Source of the DNA: Maricaulis maris
Lineage (GTDB): Bacteria; Pseudomonadota; Alphaproteobacteria; Caulobacterales; Maricaulaceae
DNA length: 64,000 bases
NCBI RefSeq assembly: GCF_003634045.1
Contig: NZ_RBIM01000009.1
Location: 27,898 to 91,897 of the forward strand
Direction of reading: 5' to 3'
Below, one piece after another: positions 42,878 to 52,149 of the stretch. The position numbers and the translations under genes were made by a program. The stretch's first letter is position 1. Every line of letters begins with the position of its first letter. The notes beneath the pieces were generated by a model that saw only the letters and a list, made by a program, of their open reading frames with translations, made no database searches and was not told the origin of the DNA.

Positions 42878-44074
42878 TTACGCCGCGCGCTCCAGGAGCT
42901 TCTTCGCCTTGCCCTCCAATTCGAGCCGGGCGTCCTGCTGCGGCTTCGACCGGGCGACGGCGGAGATGCCCTGCACGAAGTCGAACACGGACTCGGGCGG
43001 CCGGCCTTCCTCGGCGAGGACTGTCTCGACGATCCTGGCCGTCTCCGCCTTGGAGAAGCCCCGCTTGCGGAGGAAGTCGGTGCGATCGTCGTCATTGCGC
43101 GCGACGATCCGCTCGCGCGCCGCACGGATGCCTTCGACGAAGGGTCGTGGCGAGGAATCTGCGAAGCGGGTCAGCGCCGGCGCCGCCTCGTGTGCGAAGC
43201 GGTTGGCGGCGTATTTGGAATGCCGGATGCTGATTTCCTGGAAGTCCTCAACGCCCCAGAGATTACGGTTCTGGCAGACGGCGCGGAGGTAGAAGCTGGC
43301 GATGCCGAGCGTCTTCGCGCCGACTTCCGAGTTCCAGCAATAGAACCCCCGGAAATAGAGATCAGGCGATCCATCCGGCAGCTTGCCCGCCTCGATCGGG
43401 TTCATGTCGTCGACCAGGAAGAGGAAAACGTCTCGGTCGGAGGCGTAGAGTGTGGTCGTATCCTTGGTGATGTCGACCATCGGGTTGTAGACGCCGCTCG
43501 ACCAGTCGAGCGTGCCGGGCACTTTCCAGCGCGTATCGCCAGTGCCGTTCCCCGCGATCTTCTGCACGGCGGCGACGAGTTCGTGGTCGTAGATGCGGCC
43601 ATAATCCGGGCCGGTGACGGCGCGCAGCTCGGTACGCCCATCCTCGGTTTCCAGCGTCTTGATCTGCTCGGCTCGGTGGGAGGTGAGCCCGTATTGCAGA
43701 TTGATGCCAGCGAGCGGCGCCGGGAGCTGGCGCAAATAGGCCGCTGGTGCGCTGACGAGGCTTGCAAGCTGTCCGAAGCTCCAATGGGTCGGCGCGACCG
43801 GCGCGTCGGCTTCGGGCAGGATGAGCGCCAGGTTTTCCGGATCGTCGCGATGGGCTTCGACGCGGATCGCTGCGCTCTCGACCGTCCGCGTGCGGCTGTG
43901 CTCGGCGCGGCCCTTCACAGAGGCGTAGAGCTCCGACAGGGACAGGTAGCGTTCGTCATCCGGCCGGGAAAACCATTCCGAGGAGACGCGGCCGATCCGC
44001 TCTCCGCGCGAGATATCGACTTTGAAGCCGCCGCTCTCGTCGCGTCGGCCGTCCAGGGTTTCAAGGTTAGTCAT
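42878..44074 (-). CDS. DUF932 protein
   Basis: A 398-aa protein with the DUF932 pattern: APVAPTHWSFGQLASLVSAPAAYLRQLPAPLAGINLQYGL, then RTELRAVTGPDYGRIYDHELVAAVQKI, then FYCWNSEVGAKTLGIASFYLRAVCQNRNLWG. It is common on plasmids and ICEs; function is unknown, with a role in single-strand DNA or anti-restriction sometimes proposed. It ends about 126 bp before the parB start, so leaders and genes alternate. Confidence 0.88.
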   Translation of the reverse strand: MTNLETLDGRRDESGGFKVDISRGERIGRVSSEWFSRPDDERYLSLSELYASVKGRAEHSRTRTVESAAIRVEAHRDDPENLALILPEADAPVAPTHWSFGQLASLVSAPAAYLRQLPAPLAGINLQYGLTSHRAEQIKTLETEDGRTELRAVTGPDYGRIYDHELVAAVQKIAGNGTGDTRWKVPGTLDWSSGVYNPMVDITKDTTTLYASDRDVFLFLVDDMNPIEAGKLPDGSPDLYFRGFYCWNSEVGAKTLGIASFYLRAVCQNRNLWGVEDFQEISIRHSKYAANRFAHEAAPALTRFADSSPRPFVEGIRAARERIVARNDDDRTDFLRKRGFSKAETARIVETVLAEEGRPPESVFDFVQGISAVARSKPQQDARLELEGKAKKLLERAA

Positions 44075-44081
44075 GGGTCAA

Positions 44082-44135
44082 TCTCCGTGAGCGGGCCGGC
44101 CGAAAGACTCTCTCTCGACCTCCAAACCCGTCACG
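44082..44135 (-). repeat. Leader repeat upstream of DUF932
   Basis: The second copy of the 54-base repeat, three mismatches from the first, ending 8 bases before the DUF932 ATG. It includes the CGGAGA ribosome-binding site, GGCCGGCCCGC, a purine run GAGAGAGAG, and GGTTTGGAGG. Confidence 0.75.
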
Positions 44136-44386
44136 GCGAAAGCCGCCGAACTCTCACTCTCTCTTGCACCGGCGAAAGCAAAGAATCTCAGCCTTGCGAC
44201 ACCGCCCCAACAAGAAGGTCGTTGGCAATATGTTGGCGTCCAGACGGCGTATTTGCATCGATATTCGGCACAGATTTCTCCAAAGTATTTCGAAATATGG
44301 CACGAAATTCATGGAGTCTATTGACTCAAAGCGATGTAGAAACTACCTGAATTTCAGTGAAGGATGCAGAAGGCGGTGATGGATTG

Positions 44387-44617
44387 ATGTCTGAAGACAG
44401 TGAGAAACGGGAGAAGTTTGTTCGGCTGGCCGAGGGGCGGACTCAGTCTGCGCTCGACGCCATTCGGAAACTTGGCAACCTCTCGAACCGCCGGGCTTAC
44501 GAATACAACGATGCTGACGTGAAGAAGATCATCAAAGCGCTCCGAGATGCAACAGGCGAGATAGAGCGAAAGTTCGGATCGACTTCGGGCGATGGCGCAG
44601 ACAAGTTCAAGCTGTAG
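44387..44617 (+). CDS. Small helical protein upstream of GHKL ATPase
   Basis: A 76-aa protein starting at ATG 44387 (MSEDSEKREKFVRLAEGRTQSALDAIRKLGNLSNRRAYEYNDADVKKIIKALRDATGEIERKF). It looks like a helical bundle. No family is known to me. It is 12 bases before the GHKL gene and in the same direction, so the two form an operon. It is the first gene of the cargo block to the right of DUF932. Confidence 0.7.
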   Translation: MSEDSEKREKFVRLAEGRTQSALDAIRKLGNLSNRRAYEYNDADVKKIIKALRDATGEIERKFGSTSGDGADKFKL

Positions 44618-44629
44618 GGGGCGCAATCC

Positions 44630-46495
44630 ATGAAGGCTGAACCACTTAACATTCGCGACAAGCGATTTCTCATAAACCGGCTGATCGAACAGGCGCCCGT
44701 GAGCACGCTGGTTCGCGAGTTCTTCAAGAATGCCGACGAAAGCGCTGTTCTGGCGGAAACGGGGAATCGTCGTATCGAAATCTACCCCACGACGATTGAT
44801 GGCGTACGCAAGCTGACCTTCTGGAACACGGGCGTGGGCATGGACGATAGAGAGTTGAAGCAAGCGACCGATCTATCGTCTTCGATCAACAAAGAGATGG
44901 CGCTTGATGGCAATTTCGGGATTGGGGCGAAGGTCTCAGGTCTCACCATGTCGCGCGAAGGGATACGCTATCGGTCGTGCAAGAGTGGCATCGTCAACGA
45001 AGTCACCATCGGCTTCGATGCCGACGAAGGCACCTATGTCCGCTTCCCTGTCGAATTGCCTGACGGCAGCTCCGACACTGTCTATGACGTTACCGACGTG
45101 GCCCGTGAAGCGGGACAGGACACCGCGTTCGACTGGACGGAAGTCGTCCTGCTCGGTCAAAGCGAAGATCACGACACCGTAGCCGAGCCGCTGGGCAAAG
45201 GGAAAAGTCTGGACCGAAGCTTCATTCCGTCGGCGATCTTCCGGCGTTTTGCGCGTTTTGGAGAGGGAGTCGAAGTTCGCGTCGATGTCGCCATGACCAA
45301 AGGCGGTGGCAAAGGCGAGACAGGTCGTACGCGTCGATTGAAAACGCTGGAAGATGTGGTCGACGAGTTGCCCAACCATGAAAGGGTCGAAGCGCCCGGC
45401 GGGGAGGTCACTGTACACTATATCCACGACCCCAAGCATGAGCGGCACAGCCATTCGCTAAGTGCGCTCGCCAATCCGGCAACGAGTTCCACGACATTTT
45501 GCGCGCTGGTGCATAAAGGTGAGCGCTATGACATCAAGTCGAAGAAGGCTTGGTCGGCGGCAGCCCCGAACTTCGGTATTCCCTTCGGCTCGAAGGTCCT
45601 CACGATCGAAATCGAGCTTGCTGACAATGTCGCCATGCCAAATCAGTATCGTGATGGACTGACCTGGCCCGATGACCGGTCCCCGATGATCGCTGAGGAC
45701 TTCGACGCCTATGTGCGCGAGCTCATGCCCGAATGGGTCAGGGAGGTCATTCGTTCCGAGTCACCATCCTCCGACGACAATCTGGATGATCTCCAAACCG
45801 ACCTTCAGAAACTCCTCGACGAGTTCCGTGTCCCCACGGCGACCCTTAGTCCCTCTCGTCGTCCGATGGCATCCCCGACGGAGGATACTGCTGAGGGCAC
45901 CGATACGTCCGATCCCGTCGACCTCGATACGGATTTCCCGGAAACGGGCGACGAGCCCGATGAGAATGGGGACAAGCGCGACCCGAACAAGAGTCAACGC
46001 GCCAAACACAAGAAGGTGCGCAAGGCGCCAGAGGGGTCAAAGCTTTCACGTTCTGCCCAATCGTTGGAGCGCGTGCCGGAGATCAAGATCCTCACCGATC
46101 CCGAAGAGATCGCCGAGAAGAATTTGAAAGGCCGTGCGGGGCGCTTTTACAAGGATGCCCAAACGCTGTTCGTGAACGGCTTGTATTCCGTCGTGGAGCG
46201 TATGGCTGTCGAACTTGATGCGGAACTTCGTACGTCCGGCGAGCCGGAAGTAGTGCGCACTGCGATACTAAGGGCCTCTCGCAAGTTCATGGCCTTCCGA
46301 GTTGGGAAAGCCACTTGCTACGCCATCAGCAAACGACTCTCTGACGACTGGTCGAGCGACGATCTCGACCGTGCCACCTCGCCCGAATCTCTTTCGCTGG
46401 CTGCAGATGACTACAAGCAGAGCATATCTCAGGCCAAGCGCTATGCGAAGGAACTGATCAAGACGGCGGACGTCCCGGAAGAAAGCGTGGCCTGA
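44630..46495 (+). CDS. GHKL-type ATPase, likely defence protein
   Basis: A 621-aa protein with a complete GHKL ATP site: N-box REFFKNADES (Glu30, Asn34), G1 NTGVGMDD (66-73), G2 DGNFGIGAKVSG (93-104). The following domain (DVARE...AGRFYKDAQTLFVNGLYSVVERMAVELDAEL) is helical with a central acidic, Ser/Thr-rich linker at about 390-470. The fold resembles MORC/HSP90-like ATPases, some of which occur in defence islands. No histidine-kinase dimerisation domain is seen. Its role in defence is inferred from position. Confidence 0.65.
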   Translation: MKAEPLNIRDKRFLINRLIEQAPVSTLVREFFKNADESAVLAETGNRRIEIYPTTIDGVRKLTFWNTGVGMDDRELKQATDLSSSINKEMALDGNFGIGAKVSGLTMSREGIRYRSCKSGIVNEVTIGFDADEGTYVRFPVELPDGSSDTVYDVTDVAREAGQDTAFDWTEVVLLGQSEDHDTVAEPLGKGKSLDRSFIPSAIFRRFARFGEGVEVRVDVAMTKGGGKGETGRTRRLKTLEDVVDELPNHERVEAPGGEVTVHYIHDPKHERHSHSLSALANPATSSTTFCALVHKGERYDIKSKKAWSAAAPNFGIPFGSKVLTIEIELADNVAMPNQYRDGLTWPDDRSPMIAEDFDAYVRELMPEWVREVIRSESPSSDDNLDDLQTDLQKLLDEFRVPTATLSPSRRPMASPTEDTAEGTDTSDPVDLDTDFPETGDEPDENGDKRDPNKSQRAKHKKVRKAPEGSKLSRSAQSLERVPEIKILTDPEEIAEKNLKGRAGRFYKDAQTLFVNGLYSVVERMAVELDAELRTSGEPEVVRTAILRASRKFMAFRVGKATCYAISKRLSDDWSSDDLDRATSPESLSLAADDYKQSISQAKRYAKELIKTADVPEESVA

Positions 46496-46706
46496 ACGCG
46501 ATCTAGCCCGAAAGCCCAATTCTCATGATCTGATGTGCGTCCGTTCTGGAACGTGCATGTGTTAGTGGCATGTCGAAACCGTCGGATACAGATAGGGCTG
46601 ATTCTACCCGTCAGAGAGACACTCCCTTCCTTGCTGTCGGAATCAGAGCCCAGAGGTCGACTTCAATGTGTTGTCTTTCCTTTCATCGCTCCACGTGATA
46701 CAAAAC

Positions 46707-46733
46707 CTCACACTACAAATGCTGAAGTGTGAG
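46707..46733 (+). promoter_or_regulatory. Inverted-repeat operator of the AbiEi-like operon
   Basis: CTCACACT (46707-46714) and AGTGTGAG (46726-46733) are perfect inverted repeats with an 11-base gap. They lie 11 bases before the AbiEi-like start. AbiEi proteins repress their own promoters through inverted repeats, so this is a good operator candidate. Confidence 0.65.
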
Positions 46734-46744
46734 AGTATATATCG

Positions 46745-47362
46745 ATGCCCCAGACCCGCTCCCAACGCGAGATAGTCCGCGACCTCCTAGCGGCGCGTGG
46801 GATTCTGCGCCTTGCGGAACTTAGGGACGCCGGTGTCACCGCCGCAACCGTCAGCCGCATGGAGAAGGATGGTGAGGTTATCCGCCTGGCGCGCGGGCTC
46901 TACCAGCTCCCTGACGCAGAGCTCGACGCAAACCACAGCCTTGCCGAAGCGGCCAAGCGTTTCCCCAAGGGCGTGATCTGCCTCGTCTCGGCGCTCGTCT
47001 TTCATGGTCTCACGGATCAGCTTCCCAAGAAGGTGTGGATGGCGATCGGCCGTAATGACTGGACGCCGAAGCCAAGCGACATGCAAATCCGTGTGCTGCG
47101 CTTCTCGGACGATCTGCTCATCGAAAGCGTCGAAACCCATGTGATCGAAGGCGTATCGGTAAAGGTGTTCGGCGTGGCGAAGACCGTCGCGGACTGCTTC
47201 CGCCATCGCGGCAAGATCAGTCTCGCCGTCGCGCTCGAGGGCCTCCAAGAGGCTCTGCGCCAACGCAAATCCACGCCGGCCGAGATCGCTAGGGCAGCGG
47301 ACACAGGCGGGGTCGGCACGGTGATCCGCCCTTATCTGGAGGCACTGACCACCAATGGCTAA
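46745..47362 (+). CDS. AbiEi-family antitoxin-like protein
   Basis: A 205-aa protein. The winged helix is REIVRDLLAARGILRLAELRDAGVTAATVSRMEKDGEVIRLARGLYQLPD; the C-terminal domain has EAAKRFPKGVICLVSALVFHGLTDQLPKKVWMAIGR and VFGVAKTVADCFRHRGKISLAVALEGLQEAL, both family patterns. In type IV systems AbiEi pairs with an AbiEii nucleotidyltransferase. Here the next gene is instead a protein of unknown family, which overlaps it by 8 bases. Confidence 0.85.
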   Translation: MPQTRSQREIVRDLLAARGILRLAELRDAGVTAATVSRMEKDGEVIRLARGLYQLPDAELDANHSLAEAAKRFPKGVICLVSALVFHGLTDQLPKKVWMAIGRNDWTPKPSDMQIRVLRFSDDLLIESVETHVIEGVSVKVFGVAKTVADCFRHRGKISLAVALEGLQEALRQRKSTPAEIARAADTGGVGTVIRPYLEALTTNG

Positions 47363-48740
47363 GGCTGGCGGATATGTCTTGCGTCTGACCCATGAGCGGC
47401 GCGATGTCTTTCATCATGCCGTGGATGAGTATGGCCGTTTCGCGGAAGCGGTGCCGTTGTTCGGCCACAGCCGCAATGCGCCTCTAGTCTGTTTCATTGT
47501 CGATCCGTCTGGCCGTGTCACGCATATCGGGCGGGGACGACGGGGGGTGAACGCGGGAACGCAGCAAAGCCGACTCAACATTGAGGAAATCCACTCGGTC
47601 GATGATGTTGTCTCCACTCAACGCATTATCGGCGGCGTGCCAACTCGCAATCGGAAGGCCGTCGAACAGAGATTCCTTAGTGGCGGCTTGCTTTCGCCAA
47701 AGGCGTTCCAGGAAGCGATCGATGTTTTTGTCCGGCTCGCGCCAGGGGCTCGTAGCTTGGTCGATCGTTTCACAACATCGACCCGCCAGCGTCTTGAGCG
47801 GCTGAGCGAGCGGGCGCGAGATAGCCTTGCCTATCAGAAGGAAGCTTTGGCCGTTGCCATGAGCCTCGCCGGGATCGACCGTGCGCCACTGGCTCAGTGG
47901 TCGTTGGAGGATGAGGCCCCCGGGTCATTCTTGGACGGGTTGCCGGAGGTTCGCATGCGCGAGGATCCGATGGTTATCCAAGATATGCGACAGGTGCCGG
48001 GCTACGATTACCTCCGAGAGATTCCCAATGCTGCCGCTGCCGTTTTCGCTGACGGTGACGACCGCCTTACCGTGATAATGGCCAATCGGCAGCCGCTCGA
48101 GGAGCAGACCGGGACTGATCTGATCTACTACAATGAACGGTTCAGGGCGTTCGTCATGGTTCAATACAAGGCCATGGAGGCGGATGACGATTTAGGTGCG
48201 ATCTTTCGGTTCCCTGAGGCAAAACTCACCGATGAACTCCATCGAATGGACAGGTTTCTCAAGGAGTTGTCCAAGGTAAAAGCCGCCTCGGCACTGGATG
48301 ATTTTCGCTTTAGCGACAACCCGTTCTTTTTGAAGTTTTGCCCACGAATTCAGTTCGAACCCGATAGCACAGGCCTGACGAAAGGAATGTATATCCCCCA
48401 TGCCTATTGGAAGCTTCTTGAAAAAGACGACCGATTTAAGGGCCCGCGGGGCGGTCGCCGTCTGGCGTACTCGAATGTGGGTCGATACTTCGACAACACC
48501 TCATTCACAATGATGGTCAAGGGCGCATGGGTGGGGACAAACATTCCGCAATCCGAACTTTTGGAAAGGTGGATGCGTGATGTCGTGGCCGCTGGCCGCT
48601 CCATCACCTTTGCGGTCAAGCCCGACGATCCGGACCCCGATGGGGACGGTGCGTTAGTCGTGAATCCAAACTTGGATCTGGATGGCTTGGCTGTCGAACA
48701 CGATGAAGAGCCCGAGCGAGTCCAAATTTCACGCGGGTGA
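47355..48740 (+). CDS. 461-aa protein of unknown family, co-operonic with AbiEi and Gabija
   Basis: A 461-aa soluble protein that overlaps the AbiEi-like gene by 8 bases and ends 39 bases before gajA, so all four genes are probably one operon. No family is recognised. GTDLIYYNERFRAFVMVQYKAMEADDDL resembles the core of a PD-(D/E)XK nuclease (Asp, then Gln-Tyr-Lys in place of Glu-x-Lys). The C-terminus is acidic and includes DDPDPDGDGALVVNPNLDLDG. It could be a toxin, an adaptor or a third Gabija component; the sequence does not decide. Confidence 0.65.
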   Translation: MAKAGGYVLRLTHERRDVFHHAVDEYGRFAEAVPLFGHSRNAPLVCFIVDPSGRVTHIGRGRRGVNAGTQQSRLNIEEIHSVDDVVSTQRIIGGVPTRNRKAVEQRFLSGGLLSPKAFQEAIDVFVRLAPGARSLVDRFTTSTRQRLERLSERARDSLAYQKEALAVAMSLAGIDRAPLAQWSLEDEAPGSFLDGLPEVRMREDPMVIQDMRQVPGYDYLREIPNAAAAVFADGDDRLTVIMANRQPLEEQTGTDLIYYNERFRAFVMVQYKAMEADDDLGAIFRFPEAKLTDELHRMDRFLKELSKVKAASALDDFRFSDNPFFLKFCPRIQFEPDSTGLTKGMYIPHAYWKLLEKDDRFKGPRGGRRLAYSNVGRYFDNTSFTMMVKGAWVGTNIPQSELLERWMRDVVAAGRSITFAVKPDDPDPDGDGALVVNPNLDLDGLAVEHDEEPERVQISRG

Positions 48741-48779
48741 CGAAGCTAGGGATTGGCGGTAAGCGCCTGGGAGGAGAAC

Positions 48780-50504
48780 ATGGCGGTTATTCGCAAGGTT
48801 GAGATTTCGCATTTTCGATCGATCAAGTCGTTCGAATGGTATCCGTCACCTGGTCTCAATTGTCTCATCGGGTCTGGTGATGCTGGCAAGAGCACGGTTC
48901 TCGACGCTATCGACCTGTGCCTTGGTGCTCGCCGGTCCGTTCAAATCACTGATGCAGATTTTTACCAACTCGATGTCGAGACGCCCATCTCGATCACGCT
49001 GACCTTGGGGGCGTTGTCGGATACGCTGAAAAATTTTGAGGCATATGGGGATTATCTGCGCGGCTATCAGTATCTCCTCGGAACGATCGAAGATGAACCC
49101 GGGCATGGACTCGAAACAGTTCTGTCGTTGAATCTTGAGATCGCAGGCGACTTGGAGCCACGGTGGAGGTTAAGATCGGATCGCGCAGACGCTAAGGGCG
49201 CGGAGCGAAATCTGAATTGGAAGGATCGGGTCGAGCTTGCGCCAACTCGTCTCGGTGCGACGTCTGATCACAATCTCGCATGGCGGCGCGGCTCCGTTCT
49301 CAATCGGTTGAGCGAGGAGAAGCCGGATGCGTCCCTCGCTTTGTCGCAGGCAGCGCGCGATGCAAGAAAGAGCTTCGGCAATGACGCGGATGCTCAGCTT
49401 GGCGATGCGCTCACATCGGTGAAGAAGGCGGCGGATGAACTCGGCATCCCGATTGGCGAGAAGGCGCAAGCGCTCCTCGACATGCATTCTGTTTCGGTCA
49501 CCGGCGGTTCGATCGCCCTGCACGACGAGCGAGGGGTTCCTCTTCGCGGTTTGGGGCTCGGTTCCACGCGCTTACTTATCGCTGGGCTCCAGCGGGAAGT
49601 CGCGGCGATGTCCTCCATTCTCTTGGTCGACGAGGTGGAGAATGGTCTTGAACCACACCGGATCATTCGGCTTCTCGGCTCGCTAGGAGCAAAGGACGAA
49701 ACGCCGCCCCAACAAGTCTTCGCCACCACACATTCACCGATCGTGTTGCGGGAGCTTTCTGTGGCGCAGCTGCGGATCATGCGGCGGTCGGACGACAAAC
49801 ATCAAGCGCGGCCTGTCCCTACTTCGGCGCAGGGGACACTACGCCGATCACCGGAAGCTTTTCTGGCTCCATCTGTTCTGATTTGTGAGGGCGCGTCCGA
49901 AGTCGGGTTTGTGCGCGGGTTCGAGCTTTTTTGTGTGGGACAGGGCCAACCTTCGATTTTCGCTCGCGGTGTTGCACTCGTCGACGGGGGTGGTGGCCAT
50001 CCGGATCGATTGTATGAACGCGGCACCGAATTCGCGAAGCTCGGATATCGGACAGCCGTTTTTCGAGATGCCGACATCACACCCACTGCACAGGTGGAAG
50101 CGACCTTTCATCAACTGGGCGGCGGCACGTTTACTTGGGACGCAGGCCAGTCGCTGGAAGCCGCGATCTTCAATAATGTGGGGGATGCGACACTCCTGGC
50201 GATGCTGGACTACGCGATTATCGAGCACGGGCAGGAAATGGTGGCTGCTCATATTCAGTCGGCGTCCGGTAATCAGGAGACGGTCGAAAATCTACGAGCG
50301 CTGCTCCACTCGCCCCAGCACACCATTACGCCTGCTCAGCGCGCTGTTCTCGTCACAGCGAGCACCAACAAGAGCAACCCGTGGTTCAAGTCGGTGGGTC
50401 GGATGGAACATGTGGCCAGTAGAATCTTGGCTTTGAACTTCGCCGATGTACGTGAAGACTTCCGGAACCGGGTCAATGCGCTTATTGGCTGGGCACAGGC
50501 GTAG
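48780..50504 (+). CDS. gajA: GajA, Gabija ATPase-TOPRIM endonuclease
   Basis: A 574-aa OLD-like nuclease starting at ATG 48780 with GGAGGAGAAC upstream. The ABC-type ATPase has Walker A (IGSGDAGKST, 30-39), Walker B (ILLVDEVENGLEP, 280-292), and the H-loop in FATTHSP. The TOPRIM domain has Glu370 (ICEGASE) and Asp430/Asp432 (FRDAD). GajA is a sequence-specific DNA-nicking nuclease that is held off by high nucleotide levels and forms a complex with GajB. Length matches known GajA of about 575 aa. The next gene is the helicase partner, 1 base downstream. Confidence 0.88.
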   Translation: MAVIRKVEISHFRSIKSFEWYPSPGLNCLIGSGDAGKSTVLDAIDLCLGARRSVQITDADFYQLDVETPISITLTLGALSDTLKNFEAYGDYLRGYQYLLGTIEDEPGHGLETVLSLNLEIAGDLEPRWRLRSDRADAKGAERNLNWKDRVELAPTRLGATSDHNLAWRRGSVLNRLSEEKPDASLALSQAARDARKSFGNDADAQLGDALTSVKKAADELGIPIGEKAQALLDMHSVSVTGGSIALHDERGVPLRGLGLGSTRLLIAGLQREVAAMSSILLVDEVENGLEPHRIIRLLGSLGAKDETPPQQVFATTHSPIVLRELSVAQLRIMRRSDDKHQARPVPTSAQGTLRRSPEAFLAPSVLICEGASEVGFVRGFELFCVGQGQPSIFARGVALVDGGGGHPDRLYERGTEFAKLGYRTAVFRDADITPTAQVEATFHQLGGGTFTWDAGQSLEAAIFNNVGDATLLAMLDYAIIEHGQEMVAAHIQSASGNQETVENLRALLHSPQHTITPAQRAVLVTASTNKSNPWFKSVGRMEHVASRILALNFADVREDFRNRVNALIGWAQA

Positions 50505-50505
50505 C

Positions 50506-51921
50506 ATGGCTGATATCGATCTGCTCAAGATTGACTGTGGTAGCGTTTCAGCGCCGGCTGGGTGCGGGAAGACACACCTCATCGCGTCGGCCCTGCAGCG
50601 GCATGACGATGCGAAGCCGGTCCTTATCCTGACACATACCAATGCAGGAGTCGCGGCGCTACGCGCTCGGCTCACGCATCTGGGTGTGTCGCAACGTGCC
50701 TATAGGATCACGACAATCGATGGCTGGGCGATGCGCCTCATCGGTACTTTTCCGCTCCGGAGCGGCCATGCCGGAGGCATTCTCGATCTGACCGATCCGA
50801 GAAACGACTACCCCGCAATCCGACAGGGAACGGTCAATATCCTAGACGGCGGTCACCTTGGGGATGTGCTGAAAGCGACTTATGCGCGCTTGCTCGTGGA
50901 TGAGTACCAGGACTGTATTGTTGAGCAGCATGCGATGGTCTCGAAGATCGCAGAAGTCCTGCCGACCTGCGTGCTCGGTGATCCGATGCAGGCGATCTTT
51001 GGATGGGGCACTAATGTACTGGTCGATTGGGAGGCTGACGTTCAATTGCGGTTCCCGCCAGCGGGCGAACTGGATACGCCTTGGCGTTGGCGGAACGTTG
51101 GTACTGAGCGCTTTGGTCGATGGCTTTTGGCCGTGAGGGCGGCGCTACAAGCCGGTCAACCGATCGATCTTCGTGAGGCTCCGCCAGAGGTGGAGGTGAT
51201 TGCAGTCACCGGTGACGAAGACGTCCAGAATCAGACAAGGGCAGCCAATACGCGCGCGCCGAATGAAGGTGGAAACGTGTTGATTGTCTGCGATGCCAGA
51301 CGGCCTCCGCGGCATCGTGAGATCGCTGCACGGGCACGAGGCGCTGTTGTCGTCGAGAACGCCGATCTGACGGATTTCATTCGTTTCGCGGCATCTTTCG
51401 ATATGCATGCAGCGACCGCCGCCGATGACTTGATCGATTTCGCCGGATCGACAATGACTGGTGTCGGTGCTGCACAGATGAAGCAGAGGTTGCGTGTGCT
51501 TTTCGCTGGCCGGGAACGATCTCCGCCAAATGATGCAGAGGCGGCTGCACTGGCATTTGCACGCGCGCCAAGCCCGACAGCAGCCGTGACTTTGTTGGTC
51601 GAGATTAATCGCCAGGCCGGTGTCTTCCCGTTAAGGCCAGCACTAGTGCGTTCCGCAATCCAGGCCTTCAACGGCTGCGTCGATGCAAAGGATTTTCATG
51701 AAATGGCGGTCCGAGCTCGTGAGCAATCGCGCGTCAAAGGGCGCACACTGCCACGTCGAGCGGTGGGAAGTACCTTGCTTCTCAAGGGATTGGAAGCTGA
51801 CGTCGCGGTCATTATCGATACAGATCTTTTGAGTGCTCGTGACCTTTATGTTGCCATGACACGCGGATCCCGAAAGCTTGTGATTTGCACGGCCAATCCG
51901 GTTCTCACGCCAGCTGTCTAG
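50506..51921 (+). CDS. gajB: GajB, Gabija UvrD-like helicase
   Basis: A 471-aa superfamily 1 helicase starting at ATG 50506, 1 base after gajA's stop. Motif I is VSAPAGCGKTHLIAS (Walker A), motif II is LLVDEYQDC, motif III-like is VLGDPMQAIFGW, and motif VI is RDLYVAMTRGSRKLV. The length is close to known GajB (about 490 aa). GajB stimulates the GajA nuclease on DNA ends from replicating phage. Confidence 0.87.
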   Translation: MADIDLLKIDCGSVSAPAGCGKTHLIASALQRHDDAKPVLILTHTNAGVAALRARLTHLGVSQRAYRITTIDGWAMRLIGTFPLRSGHAGGILDLTDPRNDYPAIRQGTVNILDGGHLGDVLKATYARLLVDEYQDCIVEQHAMVSKIAEVLPTCVLGDPMQAIFGWGTNVLVDWEADVQLRFPPAGELDTPWRWRNVGTERFGRWLLAVRAALQAGQPIDLREAPPEVEVIAVTGDEDVQNQTRAANTRAPNEGGNVLIVCDARRPPRHREIAARARGAVVVENADLTDFIRFAASFDMHAATAADDLIDFAGSTMTGVGAAQMKQRLRVLFAGRERSPPNDAEAAALAFARAPSPTAAVTLLVEINRQAGVFPLRPALVRSAIQAFNGCVDAKDFHEMAVRAREQSRVKGRTLPRRAVGSTLLLKGLEADVAVIIDTDLLSARDLYVAMTRGSRKLVICTANPVLTPAV

Positions 51922-52149
51922 CGGAGGTACGAGGCCTGTTTGTCGATGTTCATGTTCCGAAGAGCGGGGTGATGTCTAGCAGGCCGCGTTATACCGAGCG
52001 CATTGGGATGCTGAGCGAGCGGTCACGTCGCAGTCTTCCGCCTCGCTCCGGAAGCGGCCTCCGAATAGATATCCTTGGGCTTGAAGTATGAGGTGCCGCC
52101 TACCGCAGATGAATACCGTGCGCAGACGCAAAAAAAGAGGCCGGACGCT

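Noticed and set aside
41285..44350. 1021-aa plus-strand open frame
   Set aside because: It runs opposite the ParB-like and DUF932 genes and through both leaders; the composition is Arg/Glu/Asp-rich and no domain is visible. It is a shadow of the minus-strand genes.
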